Below, in pieces: positions 37,290 to 44,821 of a DNA stretch of 45,544 nucleotides (the first letter of the stretch is position 1; each line of letters opens with the position of its first letter). The stretch is taken from the NCBI RefSeq assembly GCF_000764645.1, contig NZ_JRGK01000010.1, positions 1 through 45,544 on the forward strand, in the 5' to 3' direction. This stretch comes from Aeromonas finlandensis (GTDB lineage Bacteria; Pseudomonadota; Gammaproteobacteria; Enterobacterales; Aeromonadaceae). Position numbers and translations under genes: made by a program. The notes beneath the pieces are model-generated. The model did no database searches, was not told the DNA's origin, and worked only from the letters and a program-made list of their open reading frames with translations.

Positions 37290-38017
37290 AACCAATCCGG
37301 AGTATCAGGAATTCATCGAGCGGCTATTGATAACGGATGTCGTGTCCGGCTTACAAGCATTACCGGTACGCAATGGTAACCAGATGTGACAAGTGTGAAG
37401 AGTATCGGCTTTACGGCGCGAGCGTCATCCTGCTCTTCCGTTGTGCTGGTTGTCGGGGTTTGGATGACCCACTTGCCTTGCTCTGCAGAGCGTGTGATGC
37501 GTCTGGACTGCGGCCGCTGGCAGATAGCGCAGCGGTGCAAGGCGTGGAAATCGTACAACGGGCTCAACGGTTTGGTGACGAGTCAGAAAGCCATAGCCGC
37601 AGGCGCTGATTACGCGAAGAGTGATGTCACGTTGGGGCTGCCGATATTCTGTCAAAAAGTGCGAGCTGAACAAATTTAAAAATAATATTAAATAGACCAT
37701 TGGTCGCGATTTTAATTAATATCTTTGCTTGATATCTTTTATTAATGCCCGGTACATACCGTATCGCTAGCCTGCCGTATTACCGTTTGCTAAAAAAGGT
37801 GTGCGTCTTCATTTTAAATTGCTAATTTTACAAATTTCCATTTGATTTTTTGGGTCCAAATGAAAACAATGCGCATTATTGTCACCAATAGTAAATGATG
37901 TTTTTGTGATTATTTTGACGTTGTTTTCTTTTACCCTTTATCAGGTGCGCTCTGGCTTGGTTGAGCATGAAAATACGAAGGTGACAGGTTTGTTATGACC
38001 CACTTGTAGGTAGGTTT
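37290..38017. other. Gene-poor stretch upstream of preT
   Basis: I see no gene I can support. The first 400 bases have open frames on both strands (up to 97 codons) but no ribosome-binding site and no recognisable protein. From about 37680 the sequence is AT-rich and looks like long promoter-upstream DNA, with a weak inverted repeat (CATTTG facing CAAATG, near 37840-37863). Confidence 0.6.
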
Positions 38018-38042
38018 AAATTACGAAACCAATTCGTAATTT
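38018..38042. promoter_or_regulatory. Perfect palindrome upstream of preTA
   Basis: AAATTACGAA, spacer ACCAA, TTCGTAATTT: 10-bp perfect arms directly abutting and overlapping the start of the CRP site. The size and symmetry fit a dimeric repressor or activator operator. No regulator gene is adjacent. Confidence 0.65.
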
Positions 38043-38057
38043 GTGAAACCTTTCACA
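38042..38057 (+). promoter_or_regulatory. CRP site of preTA
   Basis: TGTGA-AACCTT-TCACA, a perfect match to the CRP consensus TGTGA-N6-TCACA, about 110 bases upstream of the preT ATG. It predicts catabolite control of pyrimidine degradation. Confidence 0.75.
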
Positions 38058-38159
38058 GAAAACACCCCCCTCAATGCTTAGCCTTGGCAGCAGTTTTAAA
38101 TAGCCATGCTCTGATATCAGGCGTTCGCCTTAATTTACAAAAGCATTAAGGAAGATTAC

Positions 38160-39401
38160 ATGCCACAACATAATTATCTGGAAGAGCTCACTCCAGCTTT
38201 TACGCCTTTATTGGCCATCAAAGAGGCTTCGCGTTGTTTATTATGCCATGATGCACCTTGTAGCCAGGCATGCCCAGCCCAGACAGATCCCGGGAAGTTT
38301 ATCCGATCCATCTATTTTAGAAATTTGAAGGGGGCTGCCGAAACCATTCGGGAAAATAATGCCCTTGGTGCGGTATGTGCACGGGTGTGTCCGACTGAAA
38401 AATTGTGCCAGAGCGGCTGTAGTCGTTCAGGCATTGATAAACCTATCGATATTGCACGGTTGCAACGTTTTATTACCGATTTTGAACAGCAAACGGCGAT
38501 GAAGATTTATCAGCCTGGTACCAAAACGCTGGGTAAAGTTGCCGTTATCGGTGCGGGTCCTGCGGGATTACAGGCGAGCGTGACCTTGAGTAATTTGGGT
38601 TACGATGTGACGATTTATGAAAAGCAGGCTCAGCCGGGTGGCTGGTTGCGCCACGGTATACCGGAATTTCGCTTGCCGCAGTCGGTGTTGGATAGCGAGA
38701 TTGTCCGTATCGTGGAAATGGGCGTTCAGATTAAGTGTCAGTGTGAAGTAGGTAAGCAAATATCTCTGGAGCAGTTGAAAACAGAGAATCGTGCCGTTTT
38801 GCTTACGGTCGGCTTGTCAGCGGGGGCCATGCTGCCACTATTTAAACAGGCTGAAAACATGGAGATCGCTGTCGATTTTCTCCAGCGAGCCCGTCAGGCA
38901 GGGGGTGATATTGCGATTGCCCAGAGTGCGTTAATTATCGGCGGTGGTGATGTGGCGATGGATGTTGCCAGCACGCTGAAAATGTTGGGTTGTCCTTCGG
39001 TGACGTGTGTCGCCAGGGAAGAGTTGGCCGAGTTCCCTGCCAGTCAAAAAGAGTTTGCCAGTGCCCAGGCGCTGGGTGTGTCGATTATTGATGGTTTCAC
39101 GCCGATTGATGTCGCTGGCAACAAGGTGACATTTAAACATGCTCGTCTGCCGGGTGCGCTGACGCTGGAGGCGGAACATATTATTCTTGCCGTGGGTCAG
39201 CAGGCGCATCTTGACGCATTTACGGCGGTTCAGCCGCAGCGTAATCATATTGATACGCAGGGCTATCAAACGGCCGATCCCGTTATATTTGCCGCAGGTG
39301 ACATTATCAAAGGTGACAAGACGGTGGTATATGCCGTTAAAACCGGAAAAGAAGCCGCACAGGCCATTCATCACCACCTAGAGGGGGCTTGCTCATGTTA
39401 A
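38160..39401 (+). CDS. preT: NAD-dependent dihydropyrimidine dehydrogenase subunit PreT
   Basis: A 413-residue flavoprotein that takes electrons from NADH for reduction of uracil and thymine by PreA. The N-terminal [4Fe-4S]-binding domain has [15 protein letters not shown] and [15 protein letters not shown]. The FAD motif is [13 protein letters not shown], the NAD motif [13 protein letters not shown] and the second FAD contact [13 protein letters not shown]. Length and sequence are very close to E. coli PreT. ATG follows AAGGAAG. The preA start lies inside its last codons. Confidence 0.93.
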   Translation: MPQHNYLEELTPAFTPLLAIKEASRCLLCHDAPCSQACPAQTDPGKFIRSIYFRNLKGAAETIRENNALGAVCARVCPTEKLCQSGCSRSGIDKPIDIARLQRFITDFEQQTAMKIYQPGTKTLGKVAVIGAGPAGLQASVTLSNLGYDVTIYEKQAQPGGWLRHGIPEFRLPQSVLDSEIVRIVEMGVQIKCQCEVGKQISLEQLKTENRAVLLTVGLSAGAMLPLFKQAENMEIAVDFLQRARQAGGDIAIAQSALIIGGGDVAMDVASTLKMLGCPSVTCVAREELAEFPASQKEFASAQALGVSIIDGFTPIDVAGNKVTFKHARLPGALTLEAEHIILAVGQQAHLDAFTAVQPQRNHIDTQGYQTADPVIFAAGDIIKGDKTVVYAVKTGKEAAQAIHHHLEGACSC

Positions 39402-40630
39402 CTAAAGATCTTTCTATTAGTTTTTGCGGCGTTAAATTTCCTAATCCGTTTTGCCTATCCTCTTCTCCGGTAGGTAACTGTTACGAGATGTGTGCCAAAG
39501 CCTATGATGTGGGCTGGGGTGGCATTGTATTCAAAACCATCGGGTTCTTTATCGCGAATGAAGTGTCACCACGATTTGATCATTTGACCAAGGAGGATAC
39601 CGGTTTTATTGGCTTCAAAAATATGGAGCAAATTGCCGAGCATCCCCTGCATGAGAATCTGGCTGCCATTAAAAGGCTGAAACAGGACTACCCGGATAAA
39701 GTGCTGATCGCCTCCATCATGGGGGAAAATGAACAGCAATGGGAAGATCTGGCTCGTCTGGTGGAAGAGGCGGGGGCAGATATGATCGAGTGCAACTTCT
39801 CCTGTCCGCAGATGACGTCCCATGCAATGGGCAGCGATGTGGGGCAAAGTCCGGTGCTGGTTGAAAAATATTGCCGTGCCGTAAAACGGGGCTCTGCCCT
39901 GCCGATGCTGGCCAAAATGACGCCGAACATTGGCGATATGTGTGACGTCGCCCTGGCAGCCAAGCGCGGCGGCGCTGATGGGATTGCCACCATCAACACC
40001 ATTAAATCCATTACCAATATCGATCTGGATCGGAAGATTGGTATGCCGGTGGTTAATGGTAAATCCAGTATCTCCGGCTATTCAGGCAAGGCAGTCAAAC
40101 CCATTGCCTTACGTTTTATTCAACAGTTGCGGACGCATCCTGAATTACGTGATTTCCCGATCAGCGGAATTGGTGGCATTGAAACCTGGGAAGATGCGGC
40201 GGAGTTTTTGCTGCTGGGGGCGGCCACACTGCAAGTGACCACCGGCATCATGCAATATGGTTACCGGATTGTCGAAGATATGGCGAGCGGCTTGTCCCAT
40301 TATCTTGCTGATCAGGGATTTGACTCTTTGCAGGAGATGGTCGGACTGGCTAACAGCAATATCGTGCCCGCTGAAGAGTTGGACCGTAGCTATATTGTCT
40401 ATCCACGGATCAACATGGAAAAATGCGTCGGTTGTGGCCGTTGCTATATCTCATGCTATGACGGTGGACACCAAGCCATGGAGTGGAATGAAGAGGCCCG
40501 CACCCCCCATTGCAACACAGATAAATGTGTTGGGTGTTTGTTGTGTGGCCATGTCTGTCCGGTGGCGTGTATCTCGCTGGGGGAGGTGAAATTTAAATCC
40601 GGCGCAGAGGTGCATGCAGTCACCTTGTAA
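39395..40630 (+). CDS. preA: NAD-dependent dihydropyrimidine dehydrogenase subunit PreA
   Basis: A 411-residue catalytic subunit that reduces uracil or thymine to the dihydro form using FMN. The dihydroorotate-dehydrogenase-like barrel has [32 protein letters not shown] (catalytic Cys region) and [19 protein letters not shown]. Two C-terminal [4Fe-4S] motifs follow: [11 protein letters not shown] and [12 protein letters not shown]. Length equals E. coli PreA and long stretches look identical, more than expected for an Aeromonas gene. The ATG at 39395 overlaps preT by seven bases; an in-frame TTG upstream is unlikely. Confidence 0.95.
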   Translation: MLTKDLSISFCGVKFPNPFCLSSSPVGNCYEMCAKAYDVGWGGIVFKTIGFFIANEVSPRFDHLTKEDTGFIGFKNMEQIAEHPLHENLAAIKRLKQDYPDKVLIASIMGENEQQWEDLARLVEEAGADMIECNFSCPQMTSHAMGSDVGQSPVLVEKYCRAVKRGSALPMLAKMTPNIGDMCDVALAAKRGGADGIATINTIKSITNIDLDRKIGMPVVNGKSSISGYSGKAVKPIALRFIQQLRTHPELRDFPISGIGGIETWEDAAEFLLLGAATLQVTTGIMQYGYRIVEDMASGLSHYLADQGFDSLQEMVGLANSNIVPAEELDRSYIVYPRINMEKCVGCGRCYISCYDGGHQAMEWNEEARTPHCNTDKCVGCLLCGHVCPVACISLGEVKFKSGAEVHAVTL

Positions 40631-40660
40631 ATAACGCTGTATCACTGCTCACTCCATCAC

Positions 40661-40684
40661 AGGTGACCGTTCCGGCGGTCACCT
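40661..40684 (+). other. Hairpin after preA
   Basis: AGGTGACCG / CGGTCACCT, nine-base perfect arms with a six-base loop, 30 bases after the preA stop. There is no T-run, so it may mark the transcript 3' end only. Confidence 0.45.
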
Positions 40685-41382
40685 GATTCGATAATAAAGC
40701 GATGTGACTCGTCGCTGAGGGGTGATAAAGCACAGGGTCAACAGGTCAACAGGTCGCCAGGCATATTGGTCAGCGGCGCTCTCATCCGCCATCCCTTTGA
40801 ATCATTTCCCCCCATTACATATCCAAACCCTTATCTCGCCTGATGCCGGGTCTGGTTAGCTAATTTTCAAGCCGGTACTGACCGGCGCCTCTGCTGATGG
40901 CTATCCCCCGACCCGCTATCCATGACTGCACCCCCAGCCAGCCGTGTGACAGCCTGCGCAAAAAGGTAGGGGTCCGCATTTTTCTGGCATTGCTCTGACG
41001 TGAGCCTCAAGAGTGAAAGGTCCCTCTTTGCCCGCCCCCGGCGTGTCATCGGAGCGGGAGTGTATATGACCAGTGCCCTGCAGCCCCTCAGAGCGCCACA
41101 ACAAGCGCCGATGGGCTGGTCGTCGCCACTATAAGCAAAAGTTGGGTCATCAGCGGGAAATCCATAAATCCAACTTATAGTGGCACCAGCGAGCCTTAAG
41201 CCATCACGGGGCGGCCAATATGGGCCCCGCAAGGGGATCTTCCGATCCTTGTTTATGTGGTGGCTGGGTTATACGCGAGTGTCCGAATACGTTGTGCTAT
41301 TCGAACCTGCGGGCTAGTCATGCTTTCCAAAAAGTAAATATATACCTTTCATATCATGACCAGAGAGTGTTTCAACCAGCTT
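40685..41382. other. Stretch without a supportable gene
   Basis: Holds a short tandem repeat (GTCAACAG twice, then GTCGCCAG, 40737-40760) and the small inverted-repeat element at 41125-41184. A 121-codon frame on the minus strand (40867-41232) lacks a ribosome-binding site and protein-like composition and runs straight through the inverted-repeat element. It looks like a decayed junction between preTA and the cassette-like region. Confidence 0.55.
41125..41184. repeat. 60-bp element with 11-bp terminal inverted repeats
   Basis: GCCACTATAAG at the left end and CTTATAGTGGC at the right end, perfectly inverted; AGTTGG and CCAACT extend the symmetry inward after a four-base interruption. It could be a tiny non-autonomous transposon remnant, an RNA hairpin or an operator. 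Confidence 0.45.
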
Positions 41383-41487
41383 TCACGGTATATTCCAAGC
41401 TGGTATTTGAGCTTTTGAAGTAGGCCAGTGGCGTCGAAAAAACTCGTCGGCGGCAGCCTTGATATCGTCAAAAGTAACTTCTGACAT
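41383..41487 (-). CDS. Short ORF, possibly a truncated gene start
   Basis: A 34-residue frame, MSEVTFDDIKAAADEFF..., with normal-looking amphipathic protein sequence that stops after AWNIP. It begins 25 bases after the VOC gene on the same strand but has no clear ribosome-binding site. It may be the remaining 5' end of a lost cassette gene. I do not recognise the family. Confidence 0.3.
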   Translation of the reverse strand: MSEVTFDDIKAAADEFFRRHWPTSKAQIPAWNIP

Positions 41488-41512
41488 AATAATTTCAATT
41501 ATTAACTCCACG

Positions 41513-41866
41513 TTATATGGCTATGCCACGCAGGCCAATTAAGTTACCAAAAGGGTCCTCAACTTGGCACATGGAAAACCCATTTTCAATTTCCATCGGA
41601 CCGCGATATAGCTTTGCGCCTAGTGCCTCAAAATGGTTTAAGGCTCGGGATAAACTATCCACGGACCAATAGACAACAGTTCCTTTTTTACCAGACTCAA
41701 CTTTCTCGTCTGCTTGTACGATTTCCAATGAGAAACCATTTAGATCAAGCACTGTAAAATTAAATTCTGGATAATATACTGCTACTGCATTAGGAAAAGC
41801 TCTTTGATACCAGGCAAGGGCAGCACCCACATCTGGAACATGAACAAGAACAGCTACAGGGGTCAC
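41513..41866 (-). CDS. VOC (glyoxalase/bleomycin-resistance-like) family protein
   Basis: A 117-residue single-domain vicinal-oxygen-chelate protein. It shows the beta-alpha-beta-beta-beta pattern twice: AVLVHVPDVGAALAWYQRAF with FTVLDLNGFSLEIVQ, then VVYWSVDSLSRALNHFEALGA with MCQVEDPFGNLIGLRG. Translation starts at GTG (41864-41866) after a strong AAAGGAGG. Low-GC codons differ from the core genes. It may detoxify a small molecule or bind a drug; the substrate is unknown. Genes of this type are common integron cassettes. Confidence 0.8.
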   Translation of the reverse strand: MTPVAVLVHVPDVGAALAWYQRAFPNAVAVYYPEFNFTVLDLNGFSLEIVQADEKVESGKKGTVVYWSVDSLSRALNHFEALGAKLYRGPMEIENGFSMCQVEDPFGNLIGLRGIAI

Positions 41867-41959
41867 AATTATCCTCCTTTAAAATAACACCACGTTTTGC
41901 GGAAAATTTGTCCGGCAGCAGCACTTTTTTATGCGATTTCTGCAAACTGAGAAGACCTT

Positions 41960-42017
41960 GGACACCCATCTTTTGGGTTCGGGCTATGCTACGCCTTGCT
42001 CAAAAAGGTGGGTGTCC
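41960..42017. repeat. REPIN: two REP sequences in inverted orientation
   Basis: GGACACCCATCTTTTGG at the left and CTCAAAAAGGTGGGTGTCC at the right, separated by 22 bases containing GCTATGCTACGCC. The same end sequence occurs on both sides of the RAYT gene at 43023 and 44267, so this is a family, not a chance hairpin. The right half lies inside the methyltransferase reading frame. Confidence 0.75.
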
Positions 42018-42806
42018 CAGATTTGAGCCACCAACTTTTTTGTAAGCGACTATATGGGAAAGAAATAGTAACGAATACCTTTCGTTAAATCTTATCTTAT
42101 ATTCATATTCATCTTCAGATAGCTTTTCCCAACCCTCTCCAAAGTAGTCGTTTATGTCATTAACAGCTTCACTCTCTTCTTTTAAATGCTTTTTGTTCCA
42201 CTGATACGTACATGATAAAACTAACACTCCATTAAAAGCAGTTGCATCCATCAATGCGTTTACTAAAGTTTTAGGCGATTCACATTGATCCAGTACATTG
42301 AGGCAAACTGTTAAATCAAACTCTTTCTTAACAACACCAGGCTCGAAAGGTGCTTCAATTAAAGTAAATGATACATGATCACACGCTTTTGCTATTGTTG
42401 AAGCATCAAAGTCCAAACACCCCAACTCTTTCAAGCTCTTGATATAAGGAAATTCACATTTAGTACCGTCAATTAGTATTTGTTTGAGATTTGATAGCAA
42501 GCGGTGAGACGGCTCAACAACTGTGACAGAACTAATGCTTGGTATGTTAGTAACTAACTCGTAGCTATTTCGTCCCAAAGCTGCCCCTACCTCTAATGCG
42601 TTAATAGGATTAATACTTTCAGCTTCGAGAGAATCAATAATAAACTTAGCTACACTTTGTGTGTGGTTTGACGAGATAAACGACTCAGGTACGTACTTGG
42701 ATTTGCTCTCGAATTGTTCAGACACTCCACTTAAGCGAAGTTTATCAAGCCACTGAACTTCATAGTATGCCGCCAATCCTTTTTGATCTATGTAAAAATC
42801 GTCCAC
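42000..42806 (-). CDS. Class I SAM-dependent methyltransferase, C-terminus altered by a REP
   Basis: A 268-residue predicted methyltransferase. SAM motif I is ALEVGAALGRNSYEL (about residues 69-83), followed by VTVVEPSHRLLSNL and the acidic FDLTVCLNVLDQCESP. The YQW stretch and the closing region faintly recall 4-mercaptohistidine N-methyltransferases (OvoA C-terminal type), a weak resemblance. Translation begins at GTG after AGGAGGAATTATAA. The last five residues (GHPPF) and the stop codon are encoded by the REP at 42000-42017, so the native C-terminus has been replaced. An integron attC lies just upstream, so this appears to be a captured cassette gene. AT-rich codons support foreign origin. 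Confidence 0.75.
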   Translation of the reverse strand: MDDFYIDQKGLAAYYEVQWLDKLRLSGVSEQFESKSKYVPESFISSNHTQSVAKFIIDSLEAESINPINALEVGAALGRNSYELVTNIPSISSVTVVEPSHRLLSNLKQILIDGTKCEFPYIKSLKELGCLDFDASTIAKACDHVSFTLIEAPFEPGVVKKEFDLTVCLNVLDQCESPKTLVNALMDATAFNGVLVLSCTYQWNKKHLKEESEAVNDINDYFGEGWEKLSEDEYEYKIRFNERYSLLFLSHIVAYKKVGGSNLGHPPF

Positions 42807-42842
42807 TTATAATTCCTCCTATGAAGCTTCATTTTTCGGTGC

Positions 42843-42968
42843 GCATAACGCCCGCTTAAGGGACAGCCAACGCTACTACTGACTTTCCGCATAACACCGT
42901 AACCATAAAAGCCAACGCATAACAAAAATGCCACGCGTTGGCTGTCCCTCTTGAAGCGTTTGTTAGGT
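42843..42968 (-). repeat. Integron attC site, VCR-like
   Basis: Read on the minus strand it starts ACCTAAC (RYYYAAC core), continues AAACGCTTCAAGAGGGACAG and CCAACGCG, and ends CGTTGGCTGTCCCTTAAG then CGGGCGTTATGC. The outer arms GAGGGACAGCCAACGC and GCGTTGGCTGTCCCTT are inverted around a central spacer with GTTATGCGTTGGC. This closely resembles the Vibrio cholerae repeat as I recall it. It directly precedes the methyltransferase cassette in the same orientation. Confidence 0.75.
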
Positions 42969-43022
42969 TTCAGATACCTGTTCACTGAAAAAATACTTCC
43001 GGGGGGAAATTCGAGGAAATTC

Positions 43023-43040
43023 GGGACACCCACCTTTTTG
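43023..43040. repeat. REP copy upstream of the RAYT gene
   Basis: GGGACACCCACCTTTTTG followed by ACAGAGGCGTAG, matching the right half of the REPIN at 42017. It lies 53 bases upstream of the transposase start, in inverted orientation to the copy at 44241-44267. Confidence 0.75.
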
Positions 43041-43093
43041 ACAGAGGCGTAGTGCTGTTGTTGACTTGAGAGGTCACCGTTGAGGGATGCGCC

Positions 43094-44044
43094 ATGACCA
43101 TTGCCCGTTCACGTCAAATCAGCTTGCAGGATACGCCTTATTACCACGTGGTCAGCCGCTGTGTGCGGCGAGCTTTCCTGTGTGGGGAAGATGCCCATTC
43201 AGGCCAGAGTTACGAGCATCGGCGTCAGTGGGTGGTCGATAAGTTGGGGCAACTCTCGCGGCTGTTTGCTATCGGCATTTGTGCCTATGCGGTGATGAGC
43301 AATCACTATCATCTGGTGCTCAAAGTGGAGCCAGATACCGCGGCCAACTGGAGTGAGCGGGAGGTGGCTGAGCGCTGGGCTGCGCTTTTCCAGTGGCCGC
43401 AGTTGGTCAGGCATTGGTATCAGGGGGAGGCATTGATCGAGCCTGAACTGGCTGTTGTGCAGCAATTGCTGGCCCAATGGCGGGAGCGGCTTCACTCCAT
43501 TAGCTGGTTTATTCGACTACTCAATGAAAATCTGGCTCGTCAGGCCAATCAGGAAGATGGTTGCAAGGGCCATTTCTGGGAGGGCCGCTTCAAGAGTCAG
43601 GCTTTGCTCACCGGATCAGCCTTGTTGGCCTGTATGGCGTATGTTGACCTCAATCCGATACGAGCCGCGTTGACCGATCGGCCAGAGCAGAGTGAATACA
43701 CCAGTATCAAACAGCGCCTTGACGAGCCTGCTACTACTGAGGTTTTGCCACCACTTTTGCTGCCGTTTGCCAGCCAGGGGAAGCCTGAAGAGTTGCCTTA
43801 TGCCTTCACCGACTACCTGATGCTGGTTGATTGGACTGGTCGTGCTATTCGGCCCGACAAGCGGGGTCATATTCCGGCCCAACTTGGACCCATTCTGGCG
43901 CGACTGGGCCTCGATGGCGCCTGCTGGTTGAAACAGGTGACGCTATTTAGGCGACAAGGGATCAGAGTGGTGGGGGACAGAGATCAATGCCAGCAGTTTG
44001 CCCGCCACTGTGGCCAGCGGCGATGTCATCAACCACGGCTTTGA
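43094..44044 (+). CDS. REP-associated transposase (RAYT, Y1/HUH family)
   Basis: A 316-residue member of the IS200-like TnpA_REP family. The N-terminal PYYHVVSRCVRRAFLC strand and the HUH metal motif HYH at residues 71-73 (AVMSNHYHLVLKV) are intact. The family block GHFWEGRFKSQALLTGSALLACMAYVDLNPIRAAL follows at about residues 155-190. I cannot place the catalytic Tyr with confidence in the helix after HUH. The last 60 residues are basic. REP copies in opposite orientations lie on both sides, as expected for a RAYT acting on its own REP family. GC content is higher than in the flanking cassette DNA. Confidence 0.85.
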   Translation: MTIARSRQISLQDTPYYHVVSRCVRRAFLCGEDAHSGQSYEHRRQWVVDKLGQLSRLFAIGICAYAVMSNHYHLVLKVEPDTAANWSEREVAERWAALFQWPQLVRHWYQGEALIEPELAVVQQLLAQWRERLHSISWFIRLLNENLARQANQEDGCKGHFWEGRFKSQALLTGSALLACMAYVDLNPIRAALTDRPEQSEYTSIKQRLDEPATTEVLPPLLLPFASQGKPEELPYAFTDYLMLVDWTGRAIRPDKRGHIPAQLGPILARLGLDGACWLKQVTLFRRQGIRVVGDRDQCQQFARHCGQRRCHQPRL

Positions 44045-44185
44045 TTGCTTTGCGTCCACCCTGCCGATAGCTCTGGGTATTGCACATAGTCCAGTAAATG
44101 GCTGTGCAGGGGCTGTTGCTTTCTAAACCTGAATATCTATCTCACTGGCCAATTTTTGCAGGCTACATCTCGTACGACTTTGCCC

Positions 44186-44380
44186 TTATTGTGACCGCAA
44201 ACAACTTATTGTTTGGTTTGCGAGTAGCTTGATAGCGGCTGCGGCTTGCTCCAAAAGATGGGTGTCCAATATTTTGTTGTCAGTGGCCCAAGCAATCGCC
44301 CAATAATACTCGTCATAATGCTGCATTAAAGAGAGTAAACTAGTGTTAACCATGTTTGAGTCAAGAAATTTTACTTCCAT
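44186..44380 (-). pseudogene. Truncated PLD-like nuclease gene, cut by a REP
   Basis: Begins MEVKFLDSNMVNTSLLSL and continues YDEYYWAIAWATDNKI, the usual N-terminus of phospholipase-D-fold (HKD) nuclease-like proteins. At about codon 38 the sequence enters the REP at 44267 (LDTHLLEQAAAAIK) and terminates after 64 codons; both HKD catalytic motifs are missing. The rest of the gene was presumably removed or displaced when the RAYT/REP unit arrived. Confidence 0.55.
44241..44267. repeat. REP copy downstream of the RAYT gene
   Basis: GCGGCTTGCTCCAAAAGATG then GGTGTCC, the inverse of the REP at 43023-43040 and equal in its end to the left half of the REPIN. It interrupts the PLD-like gene. Confidence 0.75.
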
Positions 44381-44577
44381 ATTTCACCTAAATTAGAGTG
44401 TTTGAATAAATAGTCTGAGATTTTAGAAAAGTAGGACGCCACCAGTCTGGAATAATGTGGGCTTTGAGCCGCTAGGCGAAGCTCAGTGTGGTGGGAGTTA
44501 AAACAAGTGGTTAATTTATAAACATTACTTTCCTTGGTAACTAGAAATGTGATTTTTTTGAAACCCAATGTGTTCAC
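44371..44577 (-). CDS. Small unrecognised ORF upstream of the PLD-like remnant
   Basis: A 68-residue frame from GTG at 44577 (MNTLGFKKITFLVTKES...) ending GEIWK, with its stop overlapping the start of the PLD-like gene by ten bases. The composition is protein-like but there is no good ribosome-binding site. The overlap suggests it was cotranslated with the PLD-like gene. I do not recognise it, and it may be the end of a longer gene whose 5' part is lost. Confidence 0.3.
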   Translation of the reverse strand: MNTLGFKKITFLVTKESNVYKLTTCFNSHHTELRLAAQSPHYSRLVASYFSKISDYLFKHSNLGEIWK

Positions 44578-44580
44578 CAA

Positions 44581-44821
44581 ACGTCAAGTTTTTATATGTG
44601 ATGCTTACACTCAGTTCAAATATGATAATAGTGGGGTATCGTCGTTGGATAGTTTTAGACGGGAATGTTATCTAGTTGCCTGTGATTGCAGTTGAATATA
44701 GAAATAACCGACGAAATAAATTCAGAACGATATGAATAAACTATCTCCCTTGTGGCCGATAATTTATTCGCGAATGTCTGATTATGCTTCGCTAATAAAA
44801 CTTACGAGCTGGTTGTTTGCG
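44581..44821. other. AT-rich gap without a gene
   Basis: I see no open frame of useful length, no strong hairpin and no attC core pair. It could hold a minus-strand promoter for the small ORF and PLD-like remnant and the 3' untranslated end of the gene at 44822. Confidence 0.4.

Noticed and set aside
37337..37700. Several 60-97 codon frames on both strands upstream of preT
   Set aside because: No ribosome-binding sites, no recognisable protein pattern, and mutually overlapping.
41125..41184. attC-like core pair (GTTGGGT and ATCCAAC)
   Set aside because: The cores are in the wrong order for attC (GTTRRRY first), and the internal L-box structure is missing.
40867..41232. Minus-strand frame of 121 codons
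   Set aside because: No ribosome-binding site, odd composition, and it runs through the 60-bp inverted-repeat element.
41290..41325. tRNA T-loop-like sequence (TTCGAA) hinting at a tRNA-derived att site
   Set aside because: The flanking bases cannot form the T-stem, and no acceptor or anticodon arm is present.
41873..41960. A second attC between the methyltransferase and the VOC gene
   Set aside because: Only a fragment resembling an end (ACGTGGTGTTAT on the minus strand) is visible; no paired arms remain next to the REPIN.
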